NCBI GenBank assembly: GCA_028554755.1
Contig: JAPTOF010000007.1
Coordinates: forward strand, 16,291,001 to 16,355,000
From: Cordia subcordata
Taxonomy: Eukaryota; Streptophyta; Magnoliopsida; Boraginales; Cordiaceae
DNA length: 64,000 bases
Reading direction: 5' to 3'
This document shows, piece after piece, positions 53,884 to 64,000 of this stretch; positions within the stretch are counted from its first letter, which is position 1; each line of letters begins with the position of its first letter. The notes under the pieces were generated by a model, which ran no database searches, was not told where the DNA came from, and worked only from the letters and a program-made list of their open reading frames with translations. A program made the position numbers and the translations under genes.

Positions 53884-55895
53884 TTCTGACTAAGAAGGCA
53901 ATTTTTTGGGGTCTCTAGTACTCAACTGCATTGTAATCTACCCTAACTGTGCCTAAAACCTAGCCATCTGTTGCCTATAGCTAGCCATCTCTTATCTGCT
54001 ATCAGCTAACTCTTGCTGTTGACTAGCTAGTGCCTGCTACTAATTTTGAATAAACTGCATTAACCTCATCACATCATTGCTAGGAGACTGGCTACAAGAA
54101 AAAGCAGGGAGTGGTAGTGGCTGAGGAGTACTAGAAAGCCTAGGTTGGTTGACATGGTAAAACCTTGGAGGATTAACAAGACGGGTCGCTACTAGAGTGA
54201 GGCCTGGGGATATGAACTATACTCATGCTGACCTTGTCTCTAAGAAAATTTTGGGTTGTCCCTCCAACCCGGATTGTATGTCTTCGAGTACGAATTGTAC
54301 TCAGGAGAATAACCTTGAGTAGAGCACACTTGCTCGTTTATAAACTCAGGAAACTAGGATGTTAAAGGGCAAGCTATGGCCTTATAAGACGATTTGAAAC
54401 ACAATGCACAAACGTCAACAACCAAAGAGACAGAGGAAAAACCTATGGAACTAGTCCTATGACCGTGGGATGAAAAAGGCAAGGAAATAAATTAATCTAA
54501 ATTATTTGTCAAGGCCTCAACCTTAGCGATAAATCTAAAGAGACTCTAATCTCACTAACATTTCTTTTATTACCTCATCGACTAGACCTTTCCATAGCAA
54601 AATTTTTAAAAGAATTTTTGGCCATCAACTCCATTTTCTCCTGTGTCTCAGTCAGTTTCAAAAGATAGAAGCCACTACCAAAGGCGATACTAACCATCAT
54701 CCTATTTTGTTCATTTAAGCCTCGAAAGAAGTATTGCAATAGATCATGATTACCATATCCGTGGTATGGATATTGTCTAAGAAGGTCTTTGAACCTTTCC
54801 CAAGCCTTATAAAAATATTCTAGGTCATTTTGGGAGAAGGTCATAATAGCGGTCCTAAGGTCGACCGTCTTGGCCATGGAATAAAATTTTTGAAAGAACT
54901 TAGATTGAATGCAACTATTAGGTAAGAAACGCAACCAAGCCCTAGCATTGTCCTTAAAAGAGAAAGGAAACAATCTTAGACATATGACCTCTCGGAAGAC
55001 ATTAGGGACATAGAGGGTGGAACTCATCTCAACAAAGTCGGTAATATGCTCTAGAGAATTCTCATTGCTTCTCCTGTAAAAAGAAGGAAGCATGGCCAAC
55101 ACATTAGGCTTAATCTTGAAATTCATCTCCCCCAAACCCAGAATTTGAATAACCAAATTAGGCTCAAAGGCTTTGAGGAAAAATTGCCTAAGAGTGGGTT
55201 CCTCATCTATGGGCAGGTCCAGTCTAAAGGGTTCTTGTCTAAAATGATCTTAGGCTTGATGCCCATGGTGCTCAAGAGGTGGAATGGGATTCATTAGGGG
55301 AATAGGAGGATTAGGAGGATGATTGGGATCAGCCATCTCTTCAAGAAGATCTCCTAAATTCCTAAAATGCTTAGCAATCCTATCGAGTGTGGGATTAAGA
55401 GCTCATTTGGCTTTGCTTATTTTTAAGTGCTTATAAGCAGGTGTTGCTTATAAGCAAAAAGTTGCTTATTTTAGTGAAAAAGAAGTAGGGATGTGCTTAT
55501 AAGCAGTTAACATGTTTGGCAAATGAGTGCTTATAAGTAGCAATATTAGTTAAAATGACTAAAGGACATTTAAATAATTAATGTGACACAAACTAGGGTG
55601 AGGGGTATTATTGTAATATGCTTTTCAAGAATGAGATCAAAAGTGTCTTTTTAATGAGTTTGACCAATTGGCTTATAAGCAGAAAAGTTTTAAGCAGCTC
55701 CACGTTGCTTTTTTTCTACTTGCTTATAAGTATGCTTATCTAGCTTATAAGCACCTTTACCAAACATGTAAAAAAATTATTTTTGGCTTATAAGCTGGTA
55801 TGACTAGCTTATAAGCAAAGCCAAACGGGCTCTAAAGGGAACTAGGGGATTTCTAAGGGATCTCCTACCAAGCATGCACAACTATCCTCACTCCG
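53884..55895 (-). pseudogene. D2 gag, split by a MITE
   Basis: Minus strand, parallel to A's 8,071-9,612. 54,575-55,156 is the best-preserved part, with the capsid motifs ITDFVEMSSTLYVP, RLFPFSFKDNARAWL and YYFFRGLNEQNRMM-like sequence. The MITE at 55,399-55,832 splits the N-terminal region. About 20 bases coding for the AWAEL stretch are missing near 54,910, and stops are frequent in the C-terminal half. Confidence 0.8.
55399..55832. mobile_element. MITE of the PIF/Harbinger type with TAA duplication
   Basis: 434 bp with terminal inverted repeats (GAGCTCATTTGGCTTTGCTT against GAGCCCGTTTGGCTTTGCTT), flanked by TAA on both sides (55,396-55,398 and 55,833-55,835). The undisturbed target in A (near 9,560) reads 'gggattaagagga'. 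The interior repeats the word 'gcttataagc', a palindrome, more than ten times. No coding capacity. Confidence 0.9.
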
Positions 55896-56119
55896 GCTAC
55901 TTCAACAAACTTATGTCTATAGCAAATAAACCACAATCGTAGAAAGTCTACTAAAAATAAAAGAAAACAAAAACAAGAATAAATAAACAAGTATCAAAGT
56001 AAGATAATATAAACGAGAAACAAGATAAACAAAAACTAAACAAACTATAACGAAAAAATGAAGAAAATAAATAAAGCAATTACCCAAAATATACAAGCAA
56101 AGAATGCAAACTACCGTGC

Positions 56120-56139
56120 CTCCCTAGTAACGGCACCAA
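56120..56139 (-). promoter_or_regulatory. Decayed tRNA-Asp primer site of D2
   Basis: Sense strand TTGGTGCCGTTACTAGGGAG matches the primer site of A with three changes, five bases inside the LTR. Confidence 0.65.
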
Positions 56140-56144
56140 GAACT

Positions 56145-58040
56145 TGATAGTCGCTTTTCAAGTATAAGCTCTAAAGAGCCGCAAGCAGACAGATCAATGC
56201 AGTGTAATGTGTGCAAGAACGAGTGTCAAACCATAGGGAGGCTATGTTGTGGGATGGATTCTATGTGTGTGTGTGTCCTCAGGAGTGTCTAAAAGAAAAC
56301 CTAAACGAACTATTTTTGGTGTTTTTAGATGATCGGGAGCTCTAGCTAAAGAAAATAAAACTAAACTATGGGAGTGGAAAAGTATAGAGACAAACAATCT
56401 AGAGGGAACTAAGAAATGAAAGGGATTAGGGTGCCATCTATTTGCTAATAGGTGATCCTAGACTCAAATAGTATGGGATTACATGGAATGGCTTAATTAC
56501 CGATTGCTCTTTTAACTAGGTTGGTTGATTAGTGTCCTAATTTCTCCCTAGGACTCAGTGTGGGTCTGTCCTTAGACGGCGTCTCCTGGAGGTACGATGT
56601 GGTCCTTATGACCTAGGGCCTTAAGAGTGACCAATTAGCTTCCTAGATGACCTTGAAGAACGTACCCTAGTACCTAAACCATTGGCTGGATTTAAAGCCA
56701 AGACTTAGTGTTGCTAGGGTCGAGTAAATCTACCTAGAAACCTATTGGCTAGATTTAAAGCCAAATAAGACTCGATTTAAACTAGCCTTAAATTATGCCT
56801 CATCATTCTAGGGTTACTACAGCGGGACTTGACCTATTAGCGCATTCATACATGTTCTAAGCCAAGTGTTTGCGAAGAAAAAGGCTTATTCAACTACTAA
56901 ATATTGTCATGCTCGGATTACACCATTAAAAGCACTTTTGAGCCAACATGTATGCAATATTGAGGTCATATTTACTACTAGGTATGCAAACATACACATA
57001 AACATGAATATAAGCATTACGCACTTCGTAAGATCCACACATAAACACATAGACATGATTATGAAATGGATTAGAGGTGTTTAGTAGCAAATAGACTTCA
57101 ATTTATACATGTGCAACTCTCATAGACATATTATCAAGCACCTAGACATGTATTGAACAATAGCTATTGAAACAAGAAGAACATAGCATATGTATATATA
57201 TTAAGCCATTAAACCCCATAATAGAAAAGCACAGAATCAATCCATTACACAAGTATCATCACCCCAAACAAATGTACTCAAACATAATATAAAAGAGAAT
57301 GAAAGAGAGAATAGAAAACTCTCTTTCCATCCTAGCAATTCTTGTACTAAATCTTTGAGTAGCTTTAATCCAAGTGTATAAAACCCTCCAAGCTAGCTTG
57401 AATCTAGGTGAGAAGTGTGTGATTGTGTGTGTATTAGAAGTGGTGTAGCTAGGGTTTTGTGTGTGTATGATGGGTGTGTGATGGGTCTAAAGATAATCCC
57501 TCTTTAAAAGCTAAAAATCGTGCTTTTATATCATCTGCTACTCATTGCTGGTCGATCTAGCCTGTCGATCAGCTTCTCTTCTTAGCTCGTCCGGCTTTCA
57601 AAGTGATGCTTTCTGGACTGGACAGTCGACCTAGTTGGTCGAATGACTTTTTAGGGGAGTTGACCGGCTAAAAATGAGTTTCTCTCAATTTTTTCCAGGT
57701 CGATCAGCTCCTCTAGTTGGCATTCTATTGTCTCTTTCTTGCTCTCAACCTTCATCACACAACCTGTACCTCTTTTATCTTTAACGTTCATTCTCTTTCA
57801 AGCTTCGTTTCAGCCTTATAGCTCACTTAAGGCACAAAATTAAGCATTTAATGTAGCATTTGACTTAGAAACTCAACTATGTACATTTGCTTATGCTTTA
57901 GCCTAACTCTAGTATATGTACTACACTAATGCATCTTCTAAGGCTCAGAAAATCCACACTAATGCATCTTCTAAGGTTCAGAACACCCCTTAAACATAGG
58001 CAATTAACAATGCAAACACACACAAAAACATAACACATCA
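56145..58040 (-). repeat. 5' LTR of D2
   Basis: 1,896 bp with TG...CA ends, clearly related to the A LTR: two leader hairpins (56,683 and 56,743 regions, the second with a changed loop), 'acatagacatg' repeats (56,995-57,155), and a partly decayed GGTCGA cluster (57,548-57,710). The TATA region 'aaaagcacgat' side reads GATATAAAAGC on the minus strand near 57,520. Confidence 0.85.
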
Positions 58041-58530
58041 ATAGCTTTAGCCTATGCGTGAGTGGGATAGGGAACACCAGAATAACTAGATTGCCTTCAA
58101 GGATTTACCTCGGGTTCGCAAGTAACTTACCTACATCCCTATGGTCATATGACTAGCGTACTATACTAATTGAGTTTCCATTGTAAGAAGATGTTGTTGT
58201 TGGTTGTCCAGTATCTGCTGTTGGGTCTAGTACATCTGAACCAATAAATAAAACTTATCATCGCTAGTAAATTGAGCGAGGGGTGCAAGAAGAATAGAAA
58301 TGGGTTGATTCTAACCTTAAGATAAACAAGAAAATCTCAATAGATTAACTATATGATAGATGCCTAGAGAATGGGATTGGGCATGATAGGGTTACTACTG
58401 GATTAGGGCCTGAGGCTAGGACCAGGGCTGGGAAGACTCTTATTGCACATGTCTCCATGAATATTTAAGATTATCCCTCCACCCTAGATTATATGTGCTT
58501 GAAGAATGTACTTTGTAGCTAAGCACACAC
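58041..58530 (-). pseudogene. Athila fragment E: gag C-terminal region
   Basis: Strongly decayed minus-strand copy of the gag tail. 'catgtctccatgaatatttaagattatccctccaccc' aligns with the sequence near 8,370-8,420 of A and 54,230-54,275 of D2, and the Q-rich coding part is recognisable at 58,180-58,290. It ends abruptly at 58,530 where an inverted polypurine/LTR junction begins. Confidence 0.55.
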
Positions 58531-58540
58531 AAAACGAACA

Positions 58541-58668
58541 CATCAACACCCCCAAACCTTCTCTTTGCTTGTCTCTAAGCAAGCCTAAACTAAGTCTATC
58601 TCAAGGTTGGTAGAGAGGGTTGCCTAAAGGATTGATTTGCTATCAAGGAGAGTCTAAAGAGTATGAAG
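58541..58668 (-). repeat. Inverted satellite piece (head-to-head junction)
   Basis: Reverse complement of the part of the satellite monomer that contains the polypurine tract, hairpin and adjacent 3' region. The same sequence follows in forward orientation at about 58,765-58,895, after a spacer of about 95 bp, so the two arms could form a long hairpin. Confidence 0.8.
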
Positions 58669-59701
58669 GGGTTAAGGCCATTTGGGAACTTCTTGGAGGT
58701 GTGAGGCCCCTTGTGAGTTCAGGGAGGATCTAAAGAGGCTTGGGAACCCCTCTACAAAAGGAACGACCCCTTCATACTCTTTAAACTCACTTTGATAGCA
58801 AATCAATCCTCTGGGCAACCCTCTCTACCAACATTGAGATAGACTTAGGTTTAGGCTTGCTTAGGGACAAGCAAGGAGAAGGTTTGGGGGTGTTGATGTG
58901 TTAGTTTTGTGTGTGCTTATGCGTTGTATATATATACTTGTTTTGAGGTATTTTGAGCTTTATTTAGTGTATTAGTACAACATTTAGACCACACTTATAC
59001 ATATTTGGATTTACACGTTCATAGATGTGGTTAAAACTTAAATGCTACAGTAATGTGCATTTGTTGCTTGTTTTAGGTGAGATTTGAAGAGATGATTAGA
59101 CTTTGATTGGTGGTATTTAGGATGTGGATTAATTAGGAGGTTAAGGGCATTTGGGAACTTCTCGGAGATTTGAGACCCCTTGTGAGTACGGAGAGGACTA
59201 AAGAGGCTTGGGAACCCCTCTACAAAAAAAACAACCCCTTCATACTCTTTAGACTCTCCTTGATAGCAAATCAATCCTGAAGGCAACCCTCTCTACCAAC
59301 CTTGAGATAGACTTAGGTTTAGGCTTGCTTGGGGATAAGCAAGGAGAAGGTTTGGGGGTGTTGATGTGCTAGTTTTGTATGTGCTTATGCATTGCATATA
59401 TATACTTGTTTTGAGGTCTTTTGAGTTTCATTTAGTGTATTAGTATAGCATTTAGGTCATACTTGCACATATTTGGATTTACATGTTCATAGTTGTGGAT
59501 AGAACATAAATGCTACACTAATGTGCATTTGTTGCTTGTTTTAGGTGAGAGTTGGAGAGATGATTGAACTTTGATTAGTGGCATTTGGGATGTCGATTAA
59601 TTAGGAGGTTATGGCTACTTAGGAACTTCTCGGAGGTTTGAGACCCCTTGTGAGTACAGGGAGGATCTAAAGAGGCTTGGGAACCCCTCTACAAAAGGAA
59701 C

Positions 59702-61511
59702 TGATGTATTGTGTTTTTGTATGTGTTTGCATTGTCATTTACCTATATGTTAGAGGTGTTGAGTGCTCATAATGATGCATTAGTGTAGTGCTTTTGATAA
59801 GAATAGGCTTAAGCGTAAACAAATGTACATATCGAGTTTAAGAAACAAATTGCTACACTAATTGCTTATTTTCAATGATTTAGGTGAACTTTGGATTGAG
59901 ATCAAGATTGGACGATGAAAGGTGATGAAGATGGGAAATGCACGGGTCTAAGAGAGAAGACCAGAGGTCGAAAAGACAAAGAATGGAGGAAGAAAGTCAG
60001 CCGGACGACCAAGGAAAAAGAGCGGTCGACCGGCCACTCCAGAGAGCATCATTAAAAAGCCGGTCGAGCTAGGTCCAGAGGCCGGTCGACCTTCTAATAT
60101 GCTGAGAACATATAAATAGGGCTCGATTCTGCAAAAAAAGAGGAGGACTTTTTGATAGATTAACACACACTTCACACCTAAAATTCTCACACACTTAACC
60201 CTAGATCCCACCCACTTCACACACACTTTTCACACATTTCTCACTAAGAACCAAGCTTGATTTGGAGGGTTCAAACATTTTGGAATAAAGTTTGCTCAAA
60301 AGCTTTGTACAAGATTAGCTAGGATGAAAGGGAAGCTTCTTTATCTCTCTTTCATTCTATTTCCTATTATGATTGAGTAGACTTGTGTAGGGTGATTTAA
60401 CTTATGTAATGGGTTAATTATATACTCTTATGATATGGGATATGATGGCTGTATATATATACATGTTTCGAATTGTCTTGTTCAAATGGGTATTTTCTCA
60501 TTCATGTCTAAGTGTTTGATAAAATGCCTAGATGAGTAACATGTGTATAAATTGAAGTTTGTTTGTTACTAAACACATCTAACCCATGTTATAATCATGT
60601 CTATGTGTTTATATGTGGATGCTATGAAGTGGGTAATGCTTTTATTCATGTCTATATGTATATTTGCATGCCTAGTAACGAGCATAACTTCAATAACGCA
60701 TACGTGTTGGTTGTTAATTATTTCTAATGGTGTGAACTGAACATGACGATGTTTAGTAGTTGAATAGGTTCCATTATTCACGCGCACCTTGGCCTTGAAC
60801 ATGTATGAACGGACTAGCAAGTCAAATCCTGCTGTAGTGACCTTAGAATGATGAAGTATAACTTAGGGCTAGTCTAGGCCGAGTCTCCTTTGGCTTTAAA
60901 TCCAGCCAATAGGTTTCCGGATAGGTTTAGTCGACCTTAGCAACACTAGGTCTTGGCTTTAAATCCAGCCAAAGGTTTAGGTACTAAGGTAGGTTCATTC
61001 TAAGCCACCTAGGAAGTTAGTTAGTCACTCTTGAGGCCCTAGGTCATAAGGACCACGCCGTAGCTCTAGGAGGCGCCGCCTAGAGACGGACCCGCACCGA
61101 GTCCTAAGGGGAAATTAGGACACTAACTAGCAACCTAGTTAAGAGCACTCATGATAGTTAGCCATCATCCCTTAATCCCATAGCATTTGAGTATAGAATT
61201 ACCCATTCATAAGTCGAAGTCACCCTAACACCTTCTCAAGTGTTAGTTCCCTCTTGATCAACTTGTGTTCCTATTTTCATATTCGTAGTTTAGTTTTATT
61301 TCCTTTACCTAGAGCTCCCGATAATCCAAAACCCAAAAAAAAAATGTCTAGTTTAGATCTTTCTTTTTGGCACTTTCTAGAACACCAAGCATAGAATTTA
61401 CCCACATTATTCACGCCTCCCTGTGGTTCGACACCCGCACTTGTACACATTATATTGCAGAATCCGTACGCTTGCGGGTCTTTTAGAGCTTGCACTCGAA
61501 AGCAGACACCA
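59702..61511 (+). mobile_element. Solo LTR of family A inside the satellite
   Basis: 1,810 bp, TGATGTATTG...AGACACCA, flanked by the direct duplication GGAAC (59,697-59,701 and 61,512-61,516) that interrupts the monomer phrase 'aaaggaacgacccc'. It is the family of element A in forward orientation, with a GGTCGACC cluster (60,020-60,095), a clear TATA box at 60,111-60,118 and two leader hairpins (60,890-60,910 and 60,954-60,973). Confidence 0.95.
60111..60118 (+). promoter_or_regulatory. TATA box of the solo A LTR
   Basis: TATAAATA in the context AGAACATATAAATAGGGC, directly downstream of the palindromic cluster; the corresponding site in the LTRs of element A has drifted to AAATAAATAG. Confidence 0.7.
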
Positions 61512-64000
61512 GGAACGACCCCTTCATACTCTTCAGACTTTCTTTGATTGCAAATCAATCCTCTGGGCAACCCTCTCTACCAACCTTGAGATAGACTTAG
61601 GTTTAGGCTTGCTTGGGGATAAGCAAGGAGAAAGTTTGGGGGTCATGGTGTGTTAGTTTTGTGTATGCTTATGCATTGCATATATATACTTGTTTTCAAG
61701 TGTTCTGAGCTTCATTTAGTGTATTAGTATAGCATTTAGGTCATACTTGTACATATTTAGATTTACATGTTCAAAGTTGTGGTTAGAACTTAAATGTTAC
61801 ACTAATATGCATTTGTTGCTTATTTTAGGTGAGATTTGGAGAGATGATTGTGGTTAGGACTTTGCTGTTTTAGGAACTTCTCGGAGGTTTGAGACCTTTT
61901 GTGACTACGGGGAGGATCTAAAGAGGCTTGGGAACCCCTCTACAAAAAGAATGACCCCTTCATACTCTTGGACTTTCCTTGATTGCAAATCAATCCTCTA
62001 GGCAACCCTCTCGACCAATCTTTAGATAGACTTAGGTTGAAGCTTGCTTGCAGATAAGCAAGGAGAATGTTTGGGGGTGTTGATGTGTTAGTTTTATGTG
62101 TGCTTATGCATTTCATCTATGTGCTTGTTTTGAGCTATTTTGTGCTTTATTTAGTGTATTAGTATTGCATTTACGCCATACTTATACATATTGGGATTTA
62201 CATGTTCATAGTTGTGGTTAGAACTTAAATGCTACACTAATGTGCATTTGTTGCTTGTTTTAGGGGAGATTTACAGAGATGATTGGACTTTGGTTTGTGG
62301 CATTTGGGATGTGGATCAATTAGGAGGTAAGGACACTAGGGAAATTCTCAGAGCTTTGAGACCCCTTGTGAGTACGGGGAGGATCCAAAGAGGCTTAGGA
62401 ACCCCTCTACAAAAGAAATAACCCCTTCATACTCTTTAGACTCTCCTTGATAGCAAATCAGTCCTCTAGGCAACCCTTTCTACCAACCTTTAGATAGCCT
62501 AAGGTTTAGGCATACTTGGGGATAAGCAAGGAGAAGGTTTAGGGGTGTTGATGTGTTAGTTTTGTGTGATTTTATGCATTGCACATATATACTTGTTTTG
62601 AGGTGTTTTGAGCTTCATTTAGTGTATTAGAATAGCATTTAGGCCACACTTGTACATATTTGGATTTACATGTTCGTAGTTATGGTTAGAGCATCAATGC
62701 CACACTAATGTGCATTTGTTGCTAGTTTTAGGTGAGATTTGGAGAGATGATTGGACTTTGATTGGTAGCATTTGGGATGGGGATTAATTAGGAGGATAAG
62801 GCTAATTTGGAACTTCTCGGAGGTTTGAGACCCCTTGTGAGTACGAGAAGGATCTAAAGAGGCTAGGGAACCCCTCTAGAAAAGGAACGACTGCTACAGA
62901 CTCTTTAGACTCTCCTTGATAGCAAATCAATCCTCTAGGCAACCCTTTCTACCAACTTTGACATAGACTTAGGTTTAGGCTTGCTTGGGGACAAGCAAGG
63001 AGAAGGTTTGGGGGTGTTGATGTGTTAATTTTATGTGTATTTATGCATTGCATATATATACTTGTTTTGAGATGTTTTAAGCTTCATTTAGTTCATAGTA
63101 TGGCATTTAGGTCATACTTGTACATGTGTGGATTTACAAGTTCATAGCTGTGCTTAGAAATAAAATGCTACACTAATGTGAATTTGTTGCTTGTTTTAGG
63201 TGAGATTTAGAAAGATGATTGGACTTTGATTACTAGCATTTGGGATGTGGATTAATTAGGAGGTTAAGGCCACTTGGGAACTTTTCGGAGGTTTGAGACC
63301 CTTGTGAGTATGGGGAGGATCCAAAAAGGCTTGGGAACCCCTTCTACCAAAGGAACGACCCCTTCATACTCTTTAGACTCTCCTTGATAGCAAATCAATT
63401 CTCTAGGCAACCCTCTCTACCAACCTTGAGATAGACTTAGGTTTAGGCTTGCTTAGGGACAAGCAAAGAGAAGGTTTCCAGGTGTTGATGTGTTAGTTTT
63501 GTGTGCACTTATGCATTGCATATATATACTTGATTTGAGGTGTTTTGAGCTTCATTTAGTGTATTACTGCAACATTTAGGCCACACTTATACATGTTTGG
63601 ATTTATATGTTCATAGTTGTGGTTAGAACTTAAATGCTACACTAATGTGCATTTATTGCTTGTTTTAGGTGAGATTTGGAGAGATGATTGGACTTTGATT
63701 GGTGGCATTTGGGATAGGATTATTTCAGAGGTCAAGGCTACTTGGGAACTTCTCGGAGGTTTGAGACCCCATGTGACTACGGGAAGGATGTAACGAGGCT
63801 TGGGGACCCCTGTACAAAAGGAATGACCCCTTCGTACTCTTTAGACTCTCCTTGACAGCAAATTAATGCTCTAGGCAACCCTCTCTACCAACATTGAGAT
63901 AGACTTAGGTTTAGGCTTGCTTGGGAACAAGCAAGGAGAAGGTTTGTGGGTGTTGACGTGTTAGTTTTGTGTGTGCTTTAGCATTGCATATATATACTTA

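Larger units (their letters stand above)
50046..58040 (-). mobile_element. Degraded Athila element D2, lacking its 3' end
   Basis: Minus strand. In sense order: 5' LTR (56,145-58,040), decayed primer site, gag (with a MITE), protease, RT, RNase H, a truncated integrase and the start of the 3' untranslated region. It aligns with A from A's position 3,630 to its right-hand LTR. All frames are broken by many stops and indels. No 3' LTR is present; at about 50,045 it joins D1. Confidence 0.88.
58669..64000 (+). repeat. Tandem satellite of about 468 bp derived from an Athila LTR junction
   Basis: The junction 'gggggtgttgatgtgttagt' recurs at about 58,891, 59,360, 61,638, 62,079, 62,547, 63,015, 63,484 and 63,951, giving periods of 463-469 bp (one of 441; 2,278 includes a 1,815-bp insertion). 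Each monomer contains 'ggagaaggtttggggg' with the hairpin 'cttgcttggggacaagcaag', an LTR start of about 240 bp ending near 'tgtgcatttgttgcttgttttaggtgag', and 200 bp of Athila 3' region ('cggaggtttgagaccccttg'). The array runs off the window. Open frames in it are incidental. Confidence 0.92.

Noticed and set aside
59038..59286. 82-codon open frame in the satellite
   Set aside because: Frames in the 468-bp monomers are broken differently in each copy; no coding constraint.

Overview
The window is plant nuclear heterochromatin. I see no intact host gene, tRNA, rRNA or CRISPR array. Nearly everything is long-terminal-repeat (LTR) retrotransposon, solo LTR, retrotransposon-derived tandem repeat, MITE or LINE debris. 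The dominant family is Ty3/gypsy of the Athila type: 1.5-1.9 kb LTRs, a primer-binding site for tRNA-Asp, and characteristic RT, integrase and GPY/F motifs. Such density is typical of pericentromeric DNA in flowering plants; the species cannot be told from the sequence.

Layout. (1) 1-24,244: pieces of an unidentified minus-strand LTR element ('Z') whose LTR ends lie at 208 and 24,244. Inside it sit a structurally complete but coding-dead Athila element (A, 572-13,392, target duplication GTTAT), which carries a solo LTR of family B inside its own 5' LTR, and a compact Ty1/copia element (18,638-23,374, duplication GTCTC) with LTRs that look identical. (2) 24,246-35,013: a head-to-tail array of AT-rich 3.15-3.4 kb units, three complete and a fourth begun, with a 5'-truncated LINE in unit 3. 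(3) 35,014-48,686: an Athila-type solo LTR (G) inserted in unit 4, a B-family LTR inserted in G, and an inversion that carried the rest of unit 4 and of G into reverse orientation. The inversion is proved by exchanged target-site duplications. A full-length non-autonomous B element (42,035-48,686) with two unfamiliar overlapping ORFs closes this part. (4) 48,692-58,540: three degraded Athila fragments (D1, D2, E) and a TAA-flanked MITE. (5) 58,541-64,000: a tandem array of about 468-bp monomers, each built from an Athila 3' untranslated segment, polypurine tract and the start of an LTR, interrupted by a solo A-family LTR with duplication GGAAC.

How the parts relate. A is the autonomous type (gag, protease, RT, RNase H, integrase). 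B has the same tRNA-Asp primer site, the same hairpin-plus-polypurine-tract module in two copies about 940 bp apart, and the same LTR leader hairpins, but no RT or integrase, so it was presumably mobilised by an A-like partner. The features most worth following are the repeated leader hairpins with a compensatory base-pair change, the duplicated polypurine-tract hairpin, the palindromic GGTCGACC clusters upstream of the LTR TATA boxes, the two-ORF non-autonomous family B, the inversion, and the satellite born from an LTR junction.
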